Assembly: GCA_947624445.1 (NCBI GenBank)
Contig: CANQKF010000012.1
Coordinates: 1-46,921 of the forward strand
Length of the DNA: 46,921 bases
From: an uncultured Clostridia bacterium
GTDB taxonomy: Bacteria > Bacillota > Clostridia > Christensenellales > Borkfalkiaceae
Direction of reading: 5' to 3'
A program made the translations under genes and the position numbers. Numbering within the stretch: position 1 is the first letter of the stretch; each line of letters begins with the position of its first letter. Shown here in pieces: positions 18,624 through 26,929 of this stretch. Below the pieces are notes generated by a model. That model saw only the letters and a list, made by a program, of their open reading frames with translations, had not been told where the DNA came from and did not search any database.

Positions 18624-18970
18624 TGGAACAAGAGGCAAACGAAAACCACATCAAGTTCATCGACGCGCTCATGCGGCTGGGCGGCACCATCGAGGCGCTC
18701 TTCCGCGAGGGGGACGTGTCGCATTTTTCGGAGATGAACGCCGCGATCAAGGAGATGTATGCCCTCCAACACGGGGCGGACGACGACGCTTTCCGCGCGA
18801 TCGACCCCGAATGCGCCGTCGTCTACGGCAATTTCGATATGATCGTCGGCGTGCTCCGCTCGACGGAAGAGGGCAGGATCGACGAAGCCACCCGCCGCGC
18901 GCTCGATAAATTTCTGCATAATATCGCCGAGGCGGTCGTCAATATCGCCGCGATGTTCGGGCTCGTTTGA
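18623..18970 (+). CDS. small helical protein, unknown function
   Basis: I do not recognise this 115-residue protein. It is acidic, helical and soluble, ending in a hydrophobic helix AEAVVNIAAMFGLV. Its ATG shares a base with the TAA of the pyrophosphorylase, so translation is coupled, and the arabinofuranosidase follows after 33 bases. There is no catalytic motif or signal peptide. Confidence 0.75.
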   Translation: MEQEANENHIKFIDALMRLGGTIEALFREGDVSHFSEMNAAIKEMYALQHGADDDAFRAIDPECAVVYGNFDMIVGVLRSTEEGRIDEATRRALDKFLHNIAEAVVNIAAMFGLV

Positions 18971-19003
18971 GTCCTCAAAAAACCGAAACATGGGGGTACG
19001 TAT

Positions 19004-20539
19004 ATGAAAAAAACGAAGATCACGGCGGACGCGCGCCTGACGATCGGCGAAATTTCGCCCAACCTTTACAGCTCTTTTTTGGAGCATCTCGGGCGGGCGG
19101 TCTACGAGGGGATCTACGAGCCCGGCCATCCCACGGCGGACGAGGACGGCTTCCGCGGCGACGTGCTCGAGCTCATCCGTGAGCTCGGCGTTCCCATGGT
19201 CCGCTACCCGGGCGGGAACTTTCTCTCGGGCTACGATTGGCGGGACGGCATCGGTCCCAAAGAGGCGCGCCCCACGCGGCTGGATCTCGCGTGGTTTTCC
19301 ACCGAGACGAACGCCTTCGGCACCGACGAATTCATGAAGTGGTGCAAGAAGGCGAACATCACGCCGATGATGGCGGTCAACATGGGCACGGGGTCCATCA
19401 AAGACGCCGCCGAGCTCGTGGAGTACTGCAACCACGCGGGCGGGACGACGATCTCCGATCTCCGCCGCGCGAACGGCGCCGAGGAGCCCTACAACGTCCG
19501 CTATTGGTGCATCGGCAACGAGATGGACGGGCCGTGGCAGATCGGGCACCTCACCGCCGAGGAATACGGCAAGAAGGCGCGCGAGGCGGCGAAGGTCATG
19601 CGCTGGGCGAACGGCGAACTCAAGGAGGACAACGGCACCGTGTGGGGCAGCGCGCCCCTGAAGCTCATCGTCTCGGGGTCCTCCAACCACGAGATCGAGA
19701 CCTTCCCCGAGTGGGACCGCGTCGTGCTCGAGCACACCTATCCGCAGGTCGATTATCTCTCTATGCACCGCTATTATATGTACGATCCCTCGAGCCCCCG
19801 CCCGCTCGAAGATTTCCTCGGCAGCGCCGACGACATGAAGGAATACATCGGGACGCTGCGGGCGACCATCGAATACGTGCGCGCCAAGCTCCGCACGAGA
19901 AAGCGCGTGCGCATCTCCTTCGACGAATGGAACATCTGGACGGTCACCGCGCCCCGCCGCGAACCGCTCTGGAAGTCGGCGCCCCATCTCTTGGAGGACG
20001 TCTACACCTTCCGCGACGCGCTCGTCTTTGCGGGGCTCATGAACACCCTGATCAACAGCTGCGATATCGTGGGCATCGCCTGCCTCGCCCAGCTCGTCAA
20101 CGTCATCGCGCCCATCATGACGGAAACGGGGGGCGGCGTCTACCGCCAGACTTCCTTCTATCCCTTCAAATACATCGCGGGCGCCGCGCGCGGCAAGGCG
20201 GTGCGCACCTTCTCCGATAGCGACAGCTTCGCCACGAAATACGGCACGGCGCGCACGATCAACGAGGCGATCGCATACGACGAGGAGGCGCACACCGTGG
20301 CGGTCTCCCTCTGCAACTACGGCGAGGAGGCGTGCGAGCTCTCGCTCGAGCTCAACGGCTTCGGCGAGCTCGTGCCCGAGAGCTACATCGAGATGACGGG
20401 CGAGCTCGACGCGCGCAACACCTTCGAGGACCCGAACGCCGTCACCCCGCACCGCAGGGATCTCCCGATCATGGAGGGCGGCGCGACCTCTTTCGTGCTC
20501 CCGCCCATGAGCTGGAGCCTGCTCGTATTCCGTAATTGA
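19004..20539 (+). CDS. GH51 alpha-L-arabinofuranosidase, intracellular
   Basis: The 511-residue enzyme releases terminal L-arabinose from arabino-oligosaccharides. The GH51 core includes FLEHLGRAVYEGIYEPG, RYPGGNFLSGYDW, the acid/base E173 in IGNEMDGPWQ, the LSMHRYY segment and the nucleophile E308 in SFDEWNIW, then a C-terminal beta domain. No signal peptide is present. It is preceded by an odd ribosome site, GGGGGTACGTAT. It would supply L-arabinose to the AraA, kinase and AraD enzymes encoded upstream. Confidence 0.94.
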   Translation: MKKTKITADARLTIGEISPNLYSSFLEHLGRAVYEGIYEPGHPTADEDGFRGDVLELIRELGVPMVRYPGGNFLSGYDWRDGIGPKEARPTRLDLAWFSTETNAFGTDEFMKWCKKANITPMMAVNMGTGSIKDAAELVEYCNHAGGTTISDLRRANGAEEPYNVRYWCIGNEMDGPWQIGHLTAEEYGKKAREAAKVMRWANGELKEDNGTVWGSAPLKLIVSGSSNHEIETFPEWDRVVLEHTYPQVDYLSMHRYYMYDPSSPRPLEDFLGSADDMKEYIGTLRATIEYVRAKLRTRKRVRISFDEWNIWTVTAPRREPLWKSAPHLLEDVYTFRDALVFAGLMNTLINSCDIVGIACLAQLVNVIAPIMTETGGGVYRQTSFYPFKYIAGAARGKAVRTFSDSDSFATKYGTARTINEAIAYDEEAHTVAVSLCNYGEEACELSLELNGFGELVPESYIEMTGELDARNTFEDPNAVTPHRRDLPIMEGGATSFVLPPMSWSLLVFRN

Positions 20540-20550
20540 GGAGAAACCGT

Positions 20551-21819
20551 ATGGCAAAGAAGAAATGGAACGTTTTGCGGACGCTCGTCGTCCTTCTCAT
20601 CTGTGCCGCGATCGCGGCGGGGTGCGTGTTCAACATGCCGTCGGGCGGAACCGATCCCACGCTCCCGCCCCAACAGGAGACGCCCTCGGATCCCTCAACC
20701 CCCGGGGAACCTTCGCAGCCCGAAACTCCTGAAACTCCCGAAAACCCCGAAGAGCCCGAAACTCCCGAAACTCCTGAAACTCCCGAAACTCCCGAAACTC
20801 CCGAAACTCCTGAAAATCCCGAAAATCCCGAGAATCCCGAGGAGCCGCCCGCAGCGGCGGAGCTCGAGATCCACTTTTTGGAGCTCGGCAACGGCAACGC
20901 GGGGGACTGCACGCTCCTCAAAACGGGGGATACCGAGGTGCTCATCGACGCGGGCTCCAAGAGGAACTCGGCGGCGGCTCTCGTGCCCAAGATCAAGGAA
21001 TACTGCACCGACGGCGTGCTCGAATACGTCATCGCGACGCACGCCCACGAGGACCACATCGCGGCGTTCGTCGGCAACAACGGCTCGGACGGCATCTTTG
21101 CCAACTTCAAGTGCGGCACGATCATCGACTTCGTCTATAAGAACACGACGTCGAAGATCTCCGCCGATTACATCACCTGGCGCGATAAGGAAGTGAGCGG
21201 GGACGGCGCGGTGCACTACACCGCCATCGAGTGCTGGAACGAGACGAACGGCGCGCAGCGCTCCTATGCGCTCGCCGAGGGCGTCTCCTTTGAGATCGTC
21301 TATCAAAAGTTCTACGAGCAGAAGAGCTCCGACGAGAACAACCACTCCGTCTGCACCCTCTTCACGCAGGGCGATTACCACTACCTTTTCACGGGCGATC
21401 TCGAGCAGGAGGGGGAGGAGAGCCTCGCGGCGTCCAACGAGCTTCCGCACTGCAAGCTCTTCAAGGCGGGGCATCACGGTAGCAAGACTTCTTCCAACGA
21501 CATCCTGCTCTCCGAGATCACGCCCGAGAACGTGTGCGTCTGCTGCTGCGCGGGCTCCAACGAATATACCTCGAATAAGAACAATCAATTCCCCACGCAG
21601 GCGATGATCGACCGCGTGGCAAGGTACACCAAGAACATCTACGTCACCACGCTCTCCCTCGACGGAACGACCAAGAAGTTCGGCTCGATGAACGGCGAGA
21701 TCACCGTGCGCTCCAACGGCACGGAGTTCTCCATCCACGGGAGCAACAACGATACCATCCTCAAAGAGACGGAATGGTTCAAGGCGAACAGAAGCTGGCC
21801 TTCCTACGGAGTCGCATAA
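20551..21819 (+). CDS. lipoprotein metallo-beta-lactamase-fold hydrolase, ComEC-like
   Basis: The 422-residue protein has a lipoprotein signal (hydrophobic residues 10-24, lipobox AAGC), then a Pro-Glu-Thr repeat linker (residues 57-99), then a metallo-beta-lactamase domain. The zinc motif is H164-x-H166-x-D168-H169, with DLEQEGEE and KAGHHGSKTSS later, as in the ComEC/Rec2 C-terminal domain. It should sit outside the membrane, tethered by lipid. Nuclease or phosphodiesterase activity is likely by family; the substrate is unknown. The ribosome site GAGGAG lies beside the GH51 stop. Confidence 0.9.
   Translation: MAKKKWNVLRTLVVLLICAAIAAGCVFNMPSGGTDPTLPPQQETPSDPSTPGEPSQPETPETPENPEEPETPETPETPETPETPETPENPENPENPEEPPAAAELEIHFLELGNGNAGDCTLLKTGDTEVLIDAGSKRNSAAALVPKIKEYCTDGVLEYVIATHAHEDHIAAFVGNNGSDGIFANFKCGTIIDFVYKNTTSKISADYITWRDKEVSGDGAVHYTAIECWNETNGAQRSYALAEGVSFEIVYQKFYEQKSSDENNHSVCTLFTQGDYHYLFTGDLEQEGEESLAASNELPHCKLFKAGHHGSKTSSNDILLSEITPENVCVCCCAGSNEYTSNKNNQFPTQAMIDRVARYTKNIYVTTLSLDGTTKKFGSMNGEITVRSNGTEFSIHGSNNDTILKETEWFKANRSWPSYGVA
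20719..20847 (+). repeat. 9-base coding repeat for Pro-Glu-Thr/Asn-Pro
   Basis: About 14 copies of a 9-base unit of the form CCC GAA ACT, drifting to CCC GAA AAT and CCC GAG AAT at the 3' end, encode residues 57-99. The units are near identical and so prone to slippage. They form a flexible linker between lipid anchor and enzyme domain. Confidence 0.93.
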
Positions 21820-21822
21820 GGT

Positions 21823-22437
21823 ATGCCCGAGATCACCGCGATCACCCCCCAGAAGCACGATCCCACCCGTTGCAGCATTTCGCTCGACGGGCGGTTTTTC
21901 TGCGGCATGAAGCTCGAAACGGTCGCCATGCACCGCCTCAAAACCGGCATGCAGGTCACCGAGGAGGAACTCCTCGCCCTCCAGCGCGAGAACGAACAGC
22001 GCGAGGCGCTCGATAAGGCGCTCTCCCACATCTCCGCCGCAGGCAAGACGGAGAAGGAGGTGCGCGATTTCCTCCGCCGCAAGGGGTATCTCGAGGAGGT
22101 CGTCGAGGACGTCGTCGCCCGCATGAAGGAATACGGCTACATCGACGACGAAGCCTACGCCAAAAGCTATGCCGAGAGCGCCCAAAAGCGCAAGGGCAGC
22201 CGCCTCATCGCGCTCGAACTCAAACGCAAGGGCGTCGGCGAGGAGGCGATCGCAGGGGCGGTCGAGGGGGCGGACGAAGAAGCCGCCGCGCAGCGCGTGC
22301 TCGAAAAGTACCTGCGCCAAAAGGACCTCTCCGACCCCAAGACGGTGCAGAAGGCATACCGCCATCTGCTCTCCAAGGGCTTCGACTACGACACGGTGCG
22401 CGCCGCCCTTGCGGCATACGCGCGGGAGGAGCCCTGA
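21823..22437 (+). CDS. recX: RecX regulator of RecA
   Basis: RecX binds RecA filaments and limits recombination. The 204-residue protein has an N-terminal extension of about 60 residues and then tandem three-helix repeats: KALSHISAAGKTEKEVRDFL, YGYIDDEAYAKSYAES and ALELKRKGVGEEAI are typical. It starts three bases after the preceding stop and its TGA overlaps the birA ATG. Confidence 0.93.
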   Translation: MPEITAITPQKHDPTRCSISLDGRFFCGMKLETVAMHRLKTGMQVTEEELLALQRENEQREALDKALSHISAAGKTEKEVRDFLRRKGYLEEVVEDVVARMKEYGYIDDEAYAKSYAESAQKRKGSRLIALELKRKGVGEEAIAGAVEGADEEAAAQRVLEKYLRQKDLSDPKTVQKAYRHLLSKGFDYDTVRAALAAYAREEP

Positions 22438-23126
22438 TGCGCGTCGAACGTTTCGAGGAGGTCGCCTCGACCAACGATACCGTGAAGCAGTATCTTGCCG
22501 CGCGGGAAAACGTCATCGTCGTCGCCCGCCGCCAGAGCGCGGGCAGGGGCACCAAGGGGCGCGCGTTCCTCTCCGGGGAGGGCGGCGTCTATTTGAGCGC
22601 CCTCTTATTTTACGACGATCTCCCTGCAAGCCGCGCTTTCGAAGTCATGGCGCATGCCGCCGTCGCCGTGTGCAGGGCGGCGGAGCGCTTCGGCGTGCGT
22701 CCCGCGATCAAGTGGGCGAACGATGTGCAGGTCGGCGGGAAGAAGCTCGCGGGCGTGCTCATCGAGAACGCCGTCGCGGGCGCAAAGCTCGATCACAGCA
22801 TTCTCGGGATCGGCATGAACGCCGAGAACGACGTCTCCGCGCTCGCGAGCGCCGTCACCCTCTCGGAGGCGGCGGGGCGCAGGATCTCCGCGGAAGAGGC
22901 CGCGGCGGCGCTCATCGCGGAACTGCTTCGCCCGAGCACGTTTGCGGAGTACCTCGCCCGCCTCGCCCATCGCGGCGCGCGGGTCGCCGTCACCGAACAG
23001 GCCGCCGTATATCCCGCGACTTTTTTGGGCGTCTTGCCCGACGGGCGGGCGCAGATCCGAACGGCGTCGGGCGTGCGGGCGCTCTCGGCGGCGGAGATCT
23101 CCATCCGCCCGCAGGAGGAACCATGA
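22437..23126 (+). CDS. birA: biotin-[acetyl-CoA-carboxylase] ligase, catalytic domain only
   Basis: The protein attaches biotin to the carboxyl-carrier protein. The 229-residue form begins at the catalytic domain (RVERFEEVASTND), so it lacks the N-terminal DNA-binding helix-turn-helix and cannot be a BirA-type repressor. The biotin/ATP loop appears as RRQSAGRGTKGR, followed by IKWANDVQVGGKKLAGVLIE and a small C-terminal SH3-like domain. Its ATG overlaps the recX stop and its stop overlaps the next start. Confidence 0.94.
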   Translation: MRVERFEEVASTNDTVKQYLAARENVIVVARRQSAGRGTKGRAFLSGEGGVYLSALLFYDDLPASRAFEVMAHAAVAVCRAAERFGVRPAIKWANDVQVGGKKLAGVLIENAVAGAKLDHSILGIGMNAENDVSALASAVTLSEAAGRRISAEEAAAALIAELLRPSTFAEYLARLAHRGARVAVTEQAAVYPATFLGVLPDGRAQIRTASGVRALSAAEISIRPQEEP

Positions 23127-23998
23127 GAACGATGCAAAACAGCGACGGCTTCGGCGTGAAGCGTGGTGCGCTTGTCGCCGAGGAGGAAGATATCTGCCGC
23201 GCATTTCCGCAAAAGCCCGCCGACTGCAACAAGGGCGATTTCGGTCGGGTCGCCGTGATCGCGGGGCGTGGCACCTTCGGCGCGCCCATTCTCTCGGCGC
23301 GCGCGGCGCTTGCGACGGGCGCGGGCTACACCGAGCTGCTGCTCCCCGAAGGCACGGGCGATGCGGCGCGGCTCGCGCTCTCGGCAAGTATGCCCGCCTG
23401 CGTCATCCGCGAATACGGATGCGGCTTCACGGCGGCGCAGTCAATCGCCTACGGCATGGGCGCGGGCGTGGGGGAGGCGCAGTACGCCTTCCTCTGCGCG
23501 CTGTTGCGGGAGTTCCGCGGCACGCTGCTCCTCGACGCCGACGCGCTCAACACGCTCGCCCGCTTCGGCAAGGAGGTCCTGAAAGAGGCTGCCTGCAAGC
23601 TCATCCTCACGCCGCACCCGCTCGAATTCTCCCGCCTCGCGGGGATCTCCCTGCAAGCGGTGCTCGGCGACCTCGCGGGCTGCGCCGCCGAATTCTCCGC
23701 GGCGTACGGCGCCGTCGTCGTCCTCAAAAATTTCCGCTCGGTCATCGCGGACGGAGCCTTCCTTGCCGTCAATCCGACGGGTTCGCCCGTGCTCGCGCGC
23801 GGGGGCAGCGGCGACGTGCTCTCGGGGATCATTGCGGGGCTTGCGGCGCGCATCCCCCCGCGGGATGCGGCGGTCTGCGGCAGCTACCTTCTCGGGCGGG
23901 CGGGGGAGCTTGCCGAGGCGCGCGGCGGCGCCTATGCGCCCGACGCGCAGGATGTGATCGAGGCGTTGAAGGCCGTCGTCGCCGACTTCTCCCGCTGA
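23123..23998 (+). CDS. nnrD: ADP-dependent NAD(P)H-hydrate dehydratase
   Basis: This repair enzyme restores damaged, hydrated NAD(P)H using ADP. The 291-residue protein has the ribokinase-like fold with NKGDFGRVAVIAGRGTFGAP, LLLDADALN, LTPHPLEFSRL and the phosphate-binding ARGGSGDVLSGIIAGL. The epimerase half (NnrE) often fused in front is absent. Four-base overlap with birA; it is the last gene of the operon and a strong hairpin follows. Confidence 0.92.
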   Translation: MRTMQNSDGFGVKRGALVAEEEDICRAFPQKPADCNKGDFGRVAVIAGRGTFGAPILSARAALATGAGYTELLLPEGTGDAARLALSASMPACVIREYGCGFTAAQSIAYGMGAGVGEAQYAFLCALLREFRGTLLLDADALNTLARFGKEVLKEAACKLILTPHPLEFSRLAGISLQAVLGDLAGCAAEFSAAYGAVVVLKNFRSVIADGAFLAVNPTGSPVLARGGSGDVLSGIIAGLAARIPPRDAAVCGSYLLGRAGELAEARGGAYAPDAQDVIEALKAVVADFSR

Positions 23999-24032
23999 AC
24001 GGCGCTTTGCCGCAAAATTGCAGAAAAACGCG

Positions 24033-24063
24033 AAAAATATCCCCAAAATATGGGGATATTTTT
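24033..24063. terminator. bidirectional terminator between convergent genes
   Basis: A 12-bp stem (AAAAATATCCCC with its complement) and a seven-base loop, followed by T on one strand and preceded by A on the other. It serves both nnrD and the minus-strand gene at 24097-24852. Confidence 0.9.
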
Positions 24064-24096
24064 GTTTTTGGATAGTATTATGTTACGCATAATACT

Positions 24097-24852
24097 TCAC
24101 GAATAGCCAAAAAATCGAATCAAAACCGCCAAAACCAGCAGGATCCCGCCCGTGATCAGGTAGTAGCGGGGGAAAAGCACGAAGAGGCTCATGGCGAGGA
24201 GCAGGATGCCGCTCACGAAGAAGGGGCGGGCGTTTTTCTTGGAGAAGATCCGCCGCGCGCGGTGTTTCAGCGTGGGCTTTTCGACATTCGCGAGGATGAG
24301 CGGATGGGGCGTCGTCTTTGTCCTGCGGAAGAGATCGCACACCTCGTCCGCGCCCATGAATTTCCTGCCGAAGGAGGCGAGCAGCGCGGCGCCCTCCGCG
24401 GTGATCGCGTTCCCGCACAGGGTGAAGGGCTGCGCCCCGAAGCGCTGCAAGAGCCCCGCCACGGCGTCCGCGGAGAGGGGCTGCATGGTGAAGCGGGGCA
24501 CGAGGGTCTCCCCCTCCGTCTCGATCCCGTCCTCCGCGGCGAGCGCCGTCTTTCCGTCGGCGGCAAGCGCCGTGCAGAGGGCCGCGCGCACCCGCTCGGG
24601 CTTTTCGAGCGCGAGATGCAGCATGAGCTCCTGTTTTTCCCGTTGTTGAGTGCGCGTGAGCAGTTTTTTCCGTCGGTTTTTGCAGCCGAGGAGCAGGGCG
24701 GCCGCGCCCGCGGAGAGCCCGAAAAGCGCGGAGACGGTGAGCGCGACGGGGCTCGCGACATGCAGGTATCGGAGGATGCCGAGGGGCAGAAAGAAGGCGC
24801 AGAGGGCATAGAAGAGCGCGTCGGCGAGCACGGGAAAGAAGCGGAGATCCAT
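24097..24852 (-). CDS. membrane protein of unknown function
   Basis: The 251-residue protein has two transmembrane helices near the N-terminus (about residues 8-28 and 31-54), a soluble basic/acidic middle of about 140 residues, and two helices close together at the C-terminus (about 208-226 and 229-247). I do not recognise the family. The ATG at 24852 is chosen over a TTG further upstream because the hydrophobic N-terminus then starts cleanly; no good ribosome site is visible. It is divergent from nadD. Confidence 0.7.
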   Translation of the reverse strand: MDLRFFPVLADALFYALCAFFLPLGILRYLHVASPVALTVSALFGLSAGAAALLLGCKNRRKKLLTRTQQREKQELMLHLALEKPERVRAALCTALAADGKTALAAEDGIETEGETLVPRFTMQPLSADAVAGLLQRFGAQPFTLCGNAITAEGAALLASFGRKFMGADEVCDLFRRTKTTPHPLILANVEKPTLKHRARRIFSKKNARPFFVSGILLLAMSLFVLFPRYYLITGGILLVLAVLIRFFGYS

Positions 24853-24888
24853 ATTGCAAGTATCGCCAAAAAATTTTTTCCCGAAACC

Positions 24889-24917
24889 TTGCAAAGCGCA
24901 AAAAAGTATGTTACAAT
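24889..24917 (+). promoter_or_regulatory. promoter of nadD, giving a leaderless transcript
   Basis: TTGCAA (24889-24894), 17 bases, TACAAT (24912-24917). Only six bases separate the -10 box from the ATG at 24924, so transcription should start at or next to the A of the start codon. Confidence 0.65.
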
Positions 24918-24923
24918 GACGGC

Positions 24924-26054
24924 ATGAAGATCGCGCTCTTCGGGGGCTCTTTCGACCCCGTTCACCGCGAGCACGTCCGCCTCGCGCACACCGCGATCGA
25001 CGCGCTCGGGCTCGACAAACTCATCGTGATGCCTTCCTTCCGTGCGCCGCACAAGGCGTTCGGCGCGCATGCCGATGGGCGGGACCGCCTCGAAATGTGC
25101 AGGATCGCCTTCGGAGATCGGTGCGAGGTCTCCGATGAAGAACTTCGGCGGGGCGGCACGAGCTACACCTACCTCACCTGCCGCGCCCTGCTCGCGCGCT
25201 ATCCCGCCGACGCGCGTTATCTTCTCGTCGGCGCGGACATGCTCGAAGATTTCTTCACGTGGCGCTGCCCCGAGGAGATCCTGCGCTGCGCGACCCTCGT
25301 CGCCTGCGGCAGGGAGACGGCGGTCCCGCCCGCGCTCGCGGAGAAGTTCCGCGCCCGTTTTTCTTATGACGTCCCCCTCCTTCCCTTCGTGGGGGAGGCG
25401 ATCTCTTCGACGGCACTGCGCGTTGCCCTCGCCTTCCCCGAGGAGGGAAAGGGCGACCTTACGCCCCTCGATCCCGCCGTGCTCGCCTATATCCGCGCGC
25501 GGGGGCTCTACGCCTATCCGCAGGCCGCGGCGCTCGCGCTCGAAAAACCCGAACGGCGGGCGCACAGCTACCGCGTCGCCAAGCTCGCCTGCGCGCGGGC
25601 GAAGTCCCTCGGGATCCCCGAGGAGAAGGCCCTCGTCGCCGCGATGCTGCACGACTGCGCGAAGTCCGTCCCGCAGGGGAGCCCGCTGCTCGCGGGGTTC
25701 ACTCCCCCGGACGACGTGCCCGCGCCCGTCCTGCACCAATATACGGGCGCCTACCTCGCCGAGCATGCCTTCGGCGTCTCCGACGGGGAGATTCTCGACG
25801 CCATCCGCTACCACGCGAGCGGCAGGGAGGACATGACGCCCCTCGGCAAACTGCTCTACCTCGCCGATCTCTTGGAGGAAGCGCGCGATTTTGCGGGCGT
25901 TGAAGGGTTGCGCAAGCTCTTTTTCGAGGATCTCGATGCCTGCCTGCGCGCCGCGTTCGCCCACCAGCTCGCCTATCTCGAGCGCTCGGGAGGGCCCGTC
26001 TACGGGCGCACCGCCGCGGCATACGAGTGGGCAAAGGCGCACTTGAAGTGCTGA
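24924..26054 (+). CDS. nadD: NadD-YqeK fusion: nicotinate-nucleotide adenylyltransferase with HD phosphohydrolase
   Basis: Residues 1-195 are NadD, which makes deamido-NAD from nicotinate mononucleotide and ATP. It has GGSFDPVHREH, MPSFRAPHK, LVGADMLEDFFTW and the C-terminal ISSTALR motif. The usual HxGH of this family reads HREH here, with Glu for Gly. Residues 200-376 are a YqeK-like HD domain (RAHSYRVAKLA, MLHDCAKS, IRYHASG, KLLYLADLLE), a family that cleaves diadenosine tetraphosphate. The two are separate adjacent genes in Bacillus. No ribosome site precedes the ATG. Confidence 0.92.
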   Translation: MKIALFGGSFDPVHREHVRLAHTAIDALGLDKLIVMPSFRAPHKAFGAHADGRDRLEMCRIAFGDRCEVSDEELRRGGTSYTYLTCRALLARYPADARYLLVGADMLEDFFTWRCPEEILRCATLVACGRETAVPPALAEKFRARFSYDVPLLPFVGEAISSTALRVALAFPEEGKGDLTPLDPAVLAYIRARGLYAYPQAAALALEKPERRAHSYRVAKLACARAKSLGIPEEKALVAAMLHDCAKSVPQGSPLLAGFTPPDDVPAPVLHQYTGAYLAEHAFGVSDGEILDAIRYHASGREDMTPLGKLLYLADLLEEARDFAGVEGLRKLFFEDLDACLRAAFAHQLAYLERSGGPVYGRTAAAYEWAKAHLKC

Positions 26055-26090
26055 TATTTGCTTTTTACGAAGTACTATGTGTGGCATAAA

Positions 26091-26111
26091 CGGGCAAAGC
26101 CGCCCGATTTT
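26091..26111 (+). terminator. small hairpin after nadD-yqeK
   Basis: CGGGC, six-base loop, GCCCG, then ATTTT. The stem is short, so at most partial termination before rsfS. Confidence 0.4.
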
Positions 26112-26144
26112 GCATAAACGAATTGAAAAAAAGGGGGAAATTCT

Positions 26145-26492
26145 ATGGAAAGTTACGAGATCGCAAGAGCGGCGGCAAAGGCGCTCTCCGATAAGAAGGC
26201 GGCGGACATCGTGATCGTCAACGTCGCCGACCAAACGGTGGTGTGCAGTTATTTCGTTATCGGCAGCGGCAAATCCACGACGCAGGTGAAGGCGCTCGGC
26301 GACAACGTTGAGGAGGCGCTCGAAAAGCTCGACCTGCGCCCCGTGCGCAGCGAGGGCATGCGCGAGGGCAGGTGGGGCGTGCTCGACTACGGCGACGTCG
26401 TCGTCCACATCTTCAACGAGGAATCGCGGCTCTTTTACTACCTCGAGCGGCTGTGGGACAGCGGCAAGAACGTGGAGCGCTTCGAGGATTGA
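26145..26492 (+). CDS. rsfS: ribosome silencing factor RsfS
   Basis: RsfS binds ribosomal protein L14 and blocks subunit joining in starvation. The 115-residue protein has the DUF143 fold: IVNVADQTVVCSYFVIGSGKST, VRSEGMREGRWGVLDYGDVVVHIF and a C-terminal YYLERLW helix. It follows nadD-yqeK, its usual neighbour in Firmicutes, and has an AAAAAGGGGG ribosome site. Confidence 0.95.
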   Translation: MESYEIARAAAKALSDKKAADIVIVNVADQTVVCSYFVIGSGKSTTQVKALGDNVEEALEKLDLRPVRSEGMREGRWGVLDYGDVVVHIFNEESRLFYYLERLWDSGKNVERFED

Positions 26493-26493
26493 C

Positions 26494-26514
26494 CGCCGCA
26501 TGAGCGGCTTTCTT
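26494..26514 (+). terminator. terminator of rsfS
   Basis: GCCGC, loop ATGA, GCGGC and a T-rich tail (TTTCTT), directly after the rsfS stop. Confidence 0.65.
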
Positions 26515-26592
26515 CGCACACGCGGGTCGATCGCGCGAGTGTCTTAATCGCACACGCACTACGATTGTGCCCGCGCCTCGATCGCGCAAGCC

Positions 26593-26859
26593 TCAATCTT
26601 CCTTGAAATCGATGCGCCTGGGCTCCGAATAGGATGCCTTGGCGCGTTTTTTCTTCTTTTCGACGATGTAATAGACGGGCTCGGGCTTGGGCTCCTCGGG
26701 CTTGGGCGGCGTGGGGGGAAGATTTTTCCGCGCGCGGTAGCCGATGCGCGCGAGCTTGAAGATGTGCACGAGCGTAAAACAGATGAAGAGCAGAATGACG
26801 GTGCAGACGGCGCCGAGCCCCTGGATGGAGAGCAGCGCCCGCGCGAAGAGAAGTTCCAT
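26593..26859 (-). CDS. small single-pass membrane protein, unknown function
   Basis: The 88-residue protein has one transmembrane helix (about residues 12-34, GLGAVCTVILLFICFTLVHI), then a basic segment, a Pro/Glu stretch and a charged tail. I do not recognise the family. On the minus strand TACAAT lies six bases before the ATG at 26859, so the transcript may be leaderless; no ribosome site is seen. It is convergent with rsfS and divergent from the DeoC-like gene. Confidence 0.65.
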   Translation of the reverse strand: MELLFARALLSIQGLGAVCTVILLFICFTLVHIFKLARIGYRARKNLPPTPPKPEEPKPEPVYYIVEKKKKRAKASYSEPRRIDFKED

Positions 26860-26929
26860 GGGCGCATTGTAGCATGCGGGCGCTGTCGTATCCTGCCAAA
26901 GCGAGGTATAAAGGGGAAGATTTTCGGGA

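Noticed and set aside
20719..20847. CRISPR-like repeat array
   Set aside because: The units are contiguous 9-base coding repeats in frame, without spacers.
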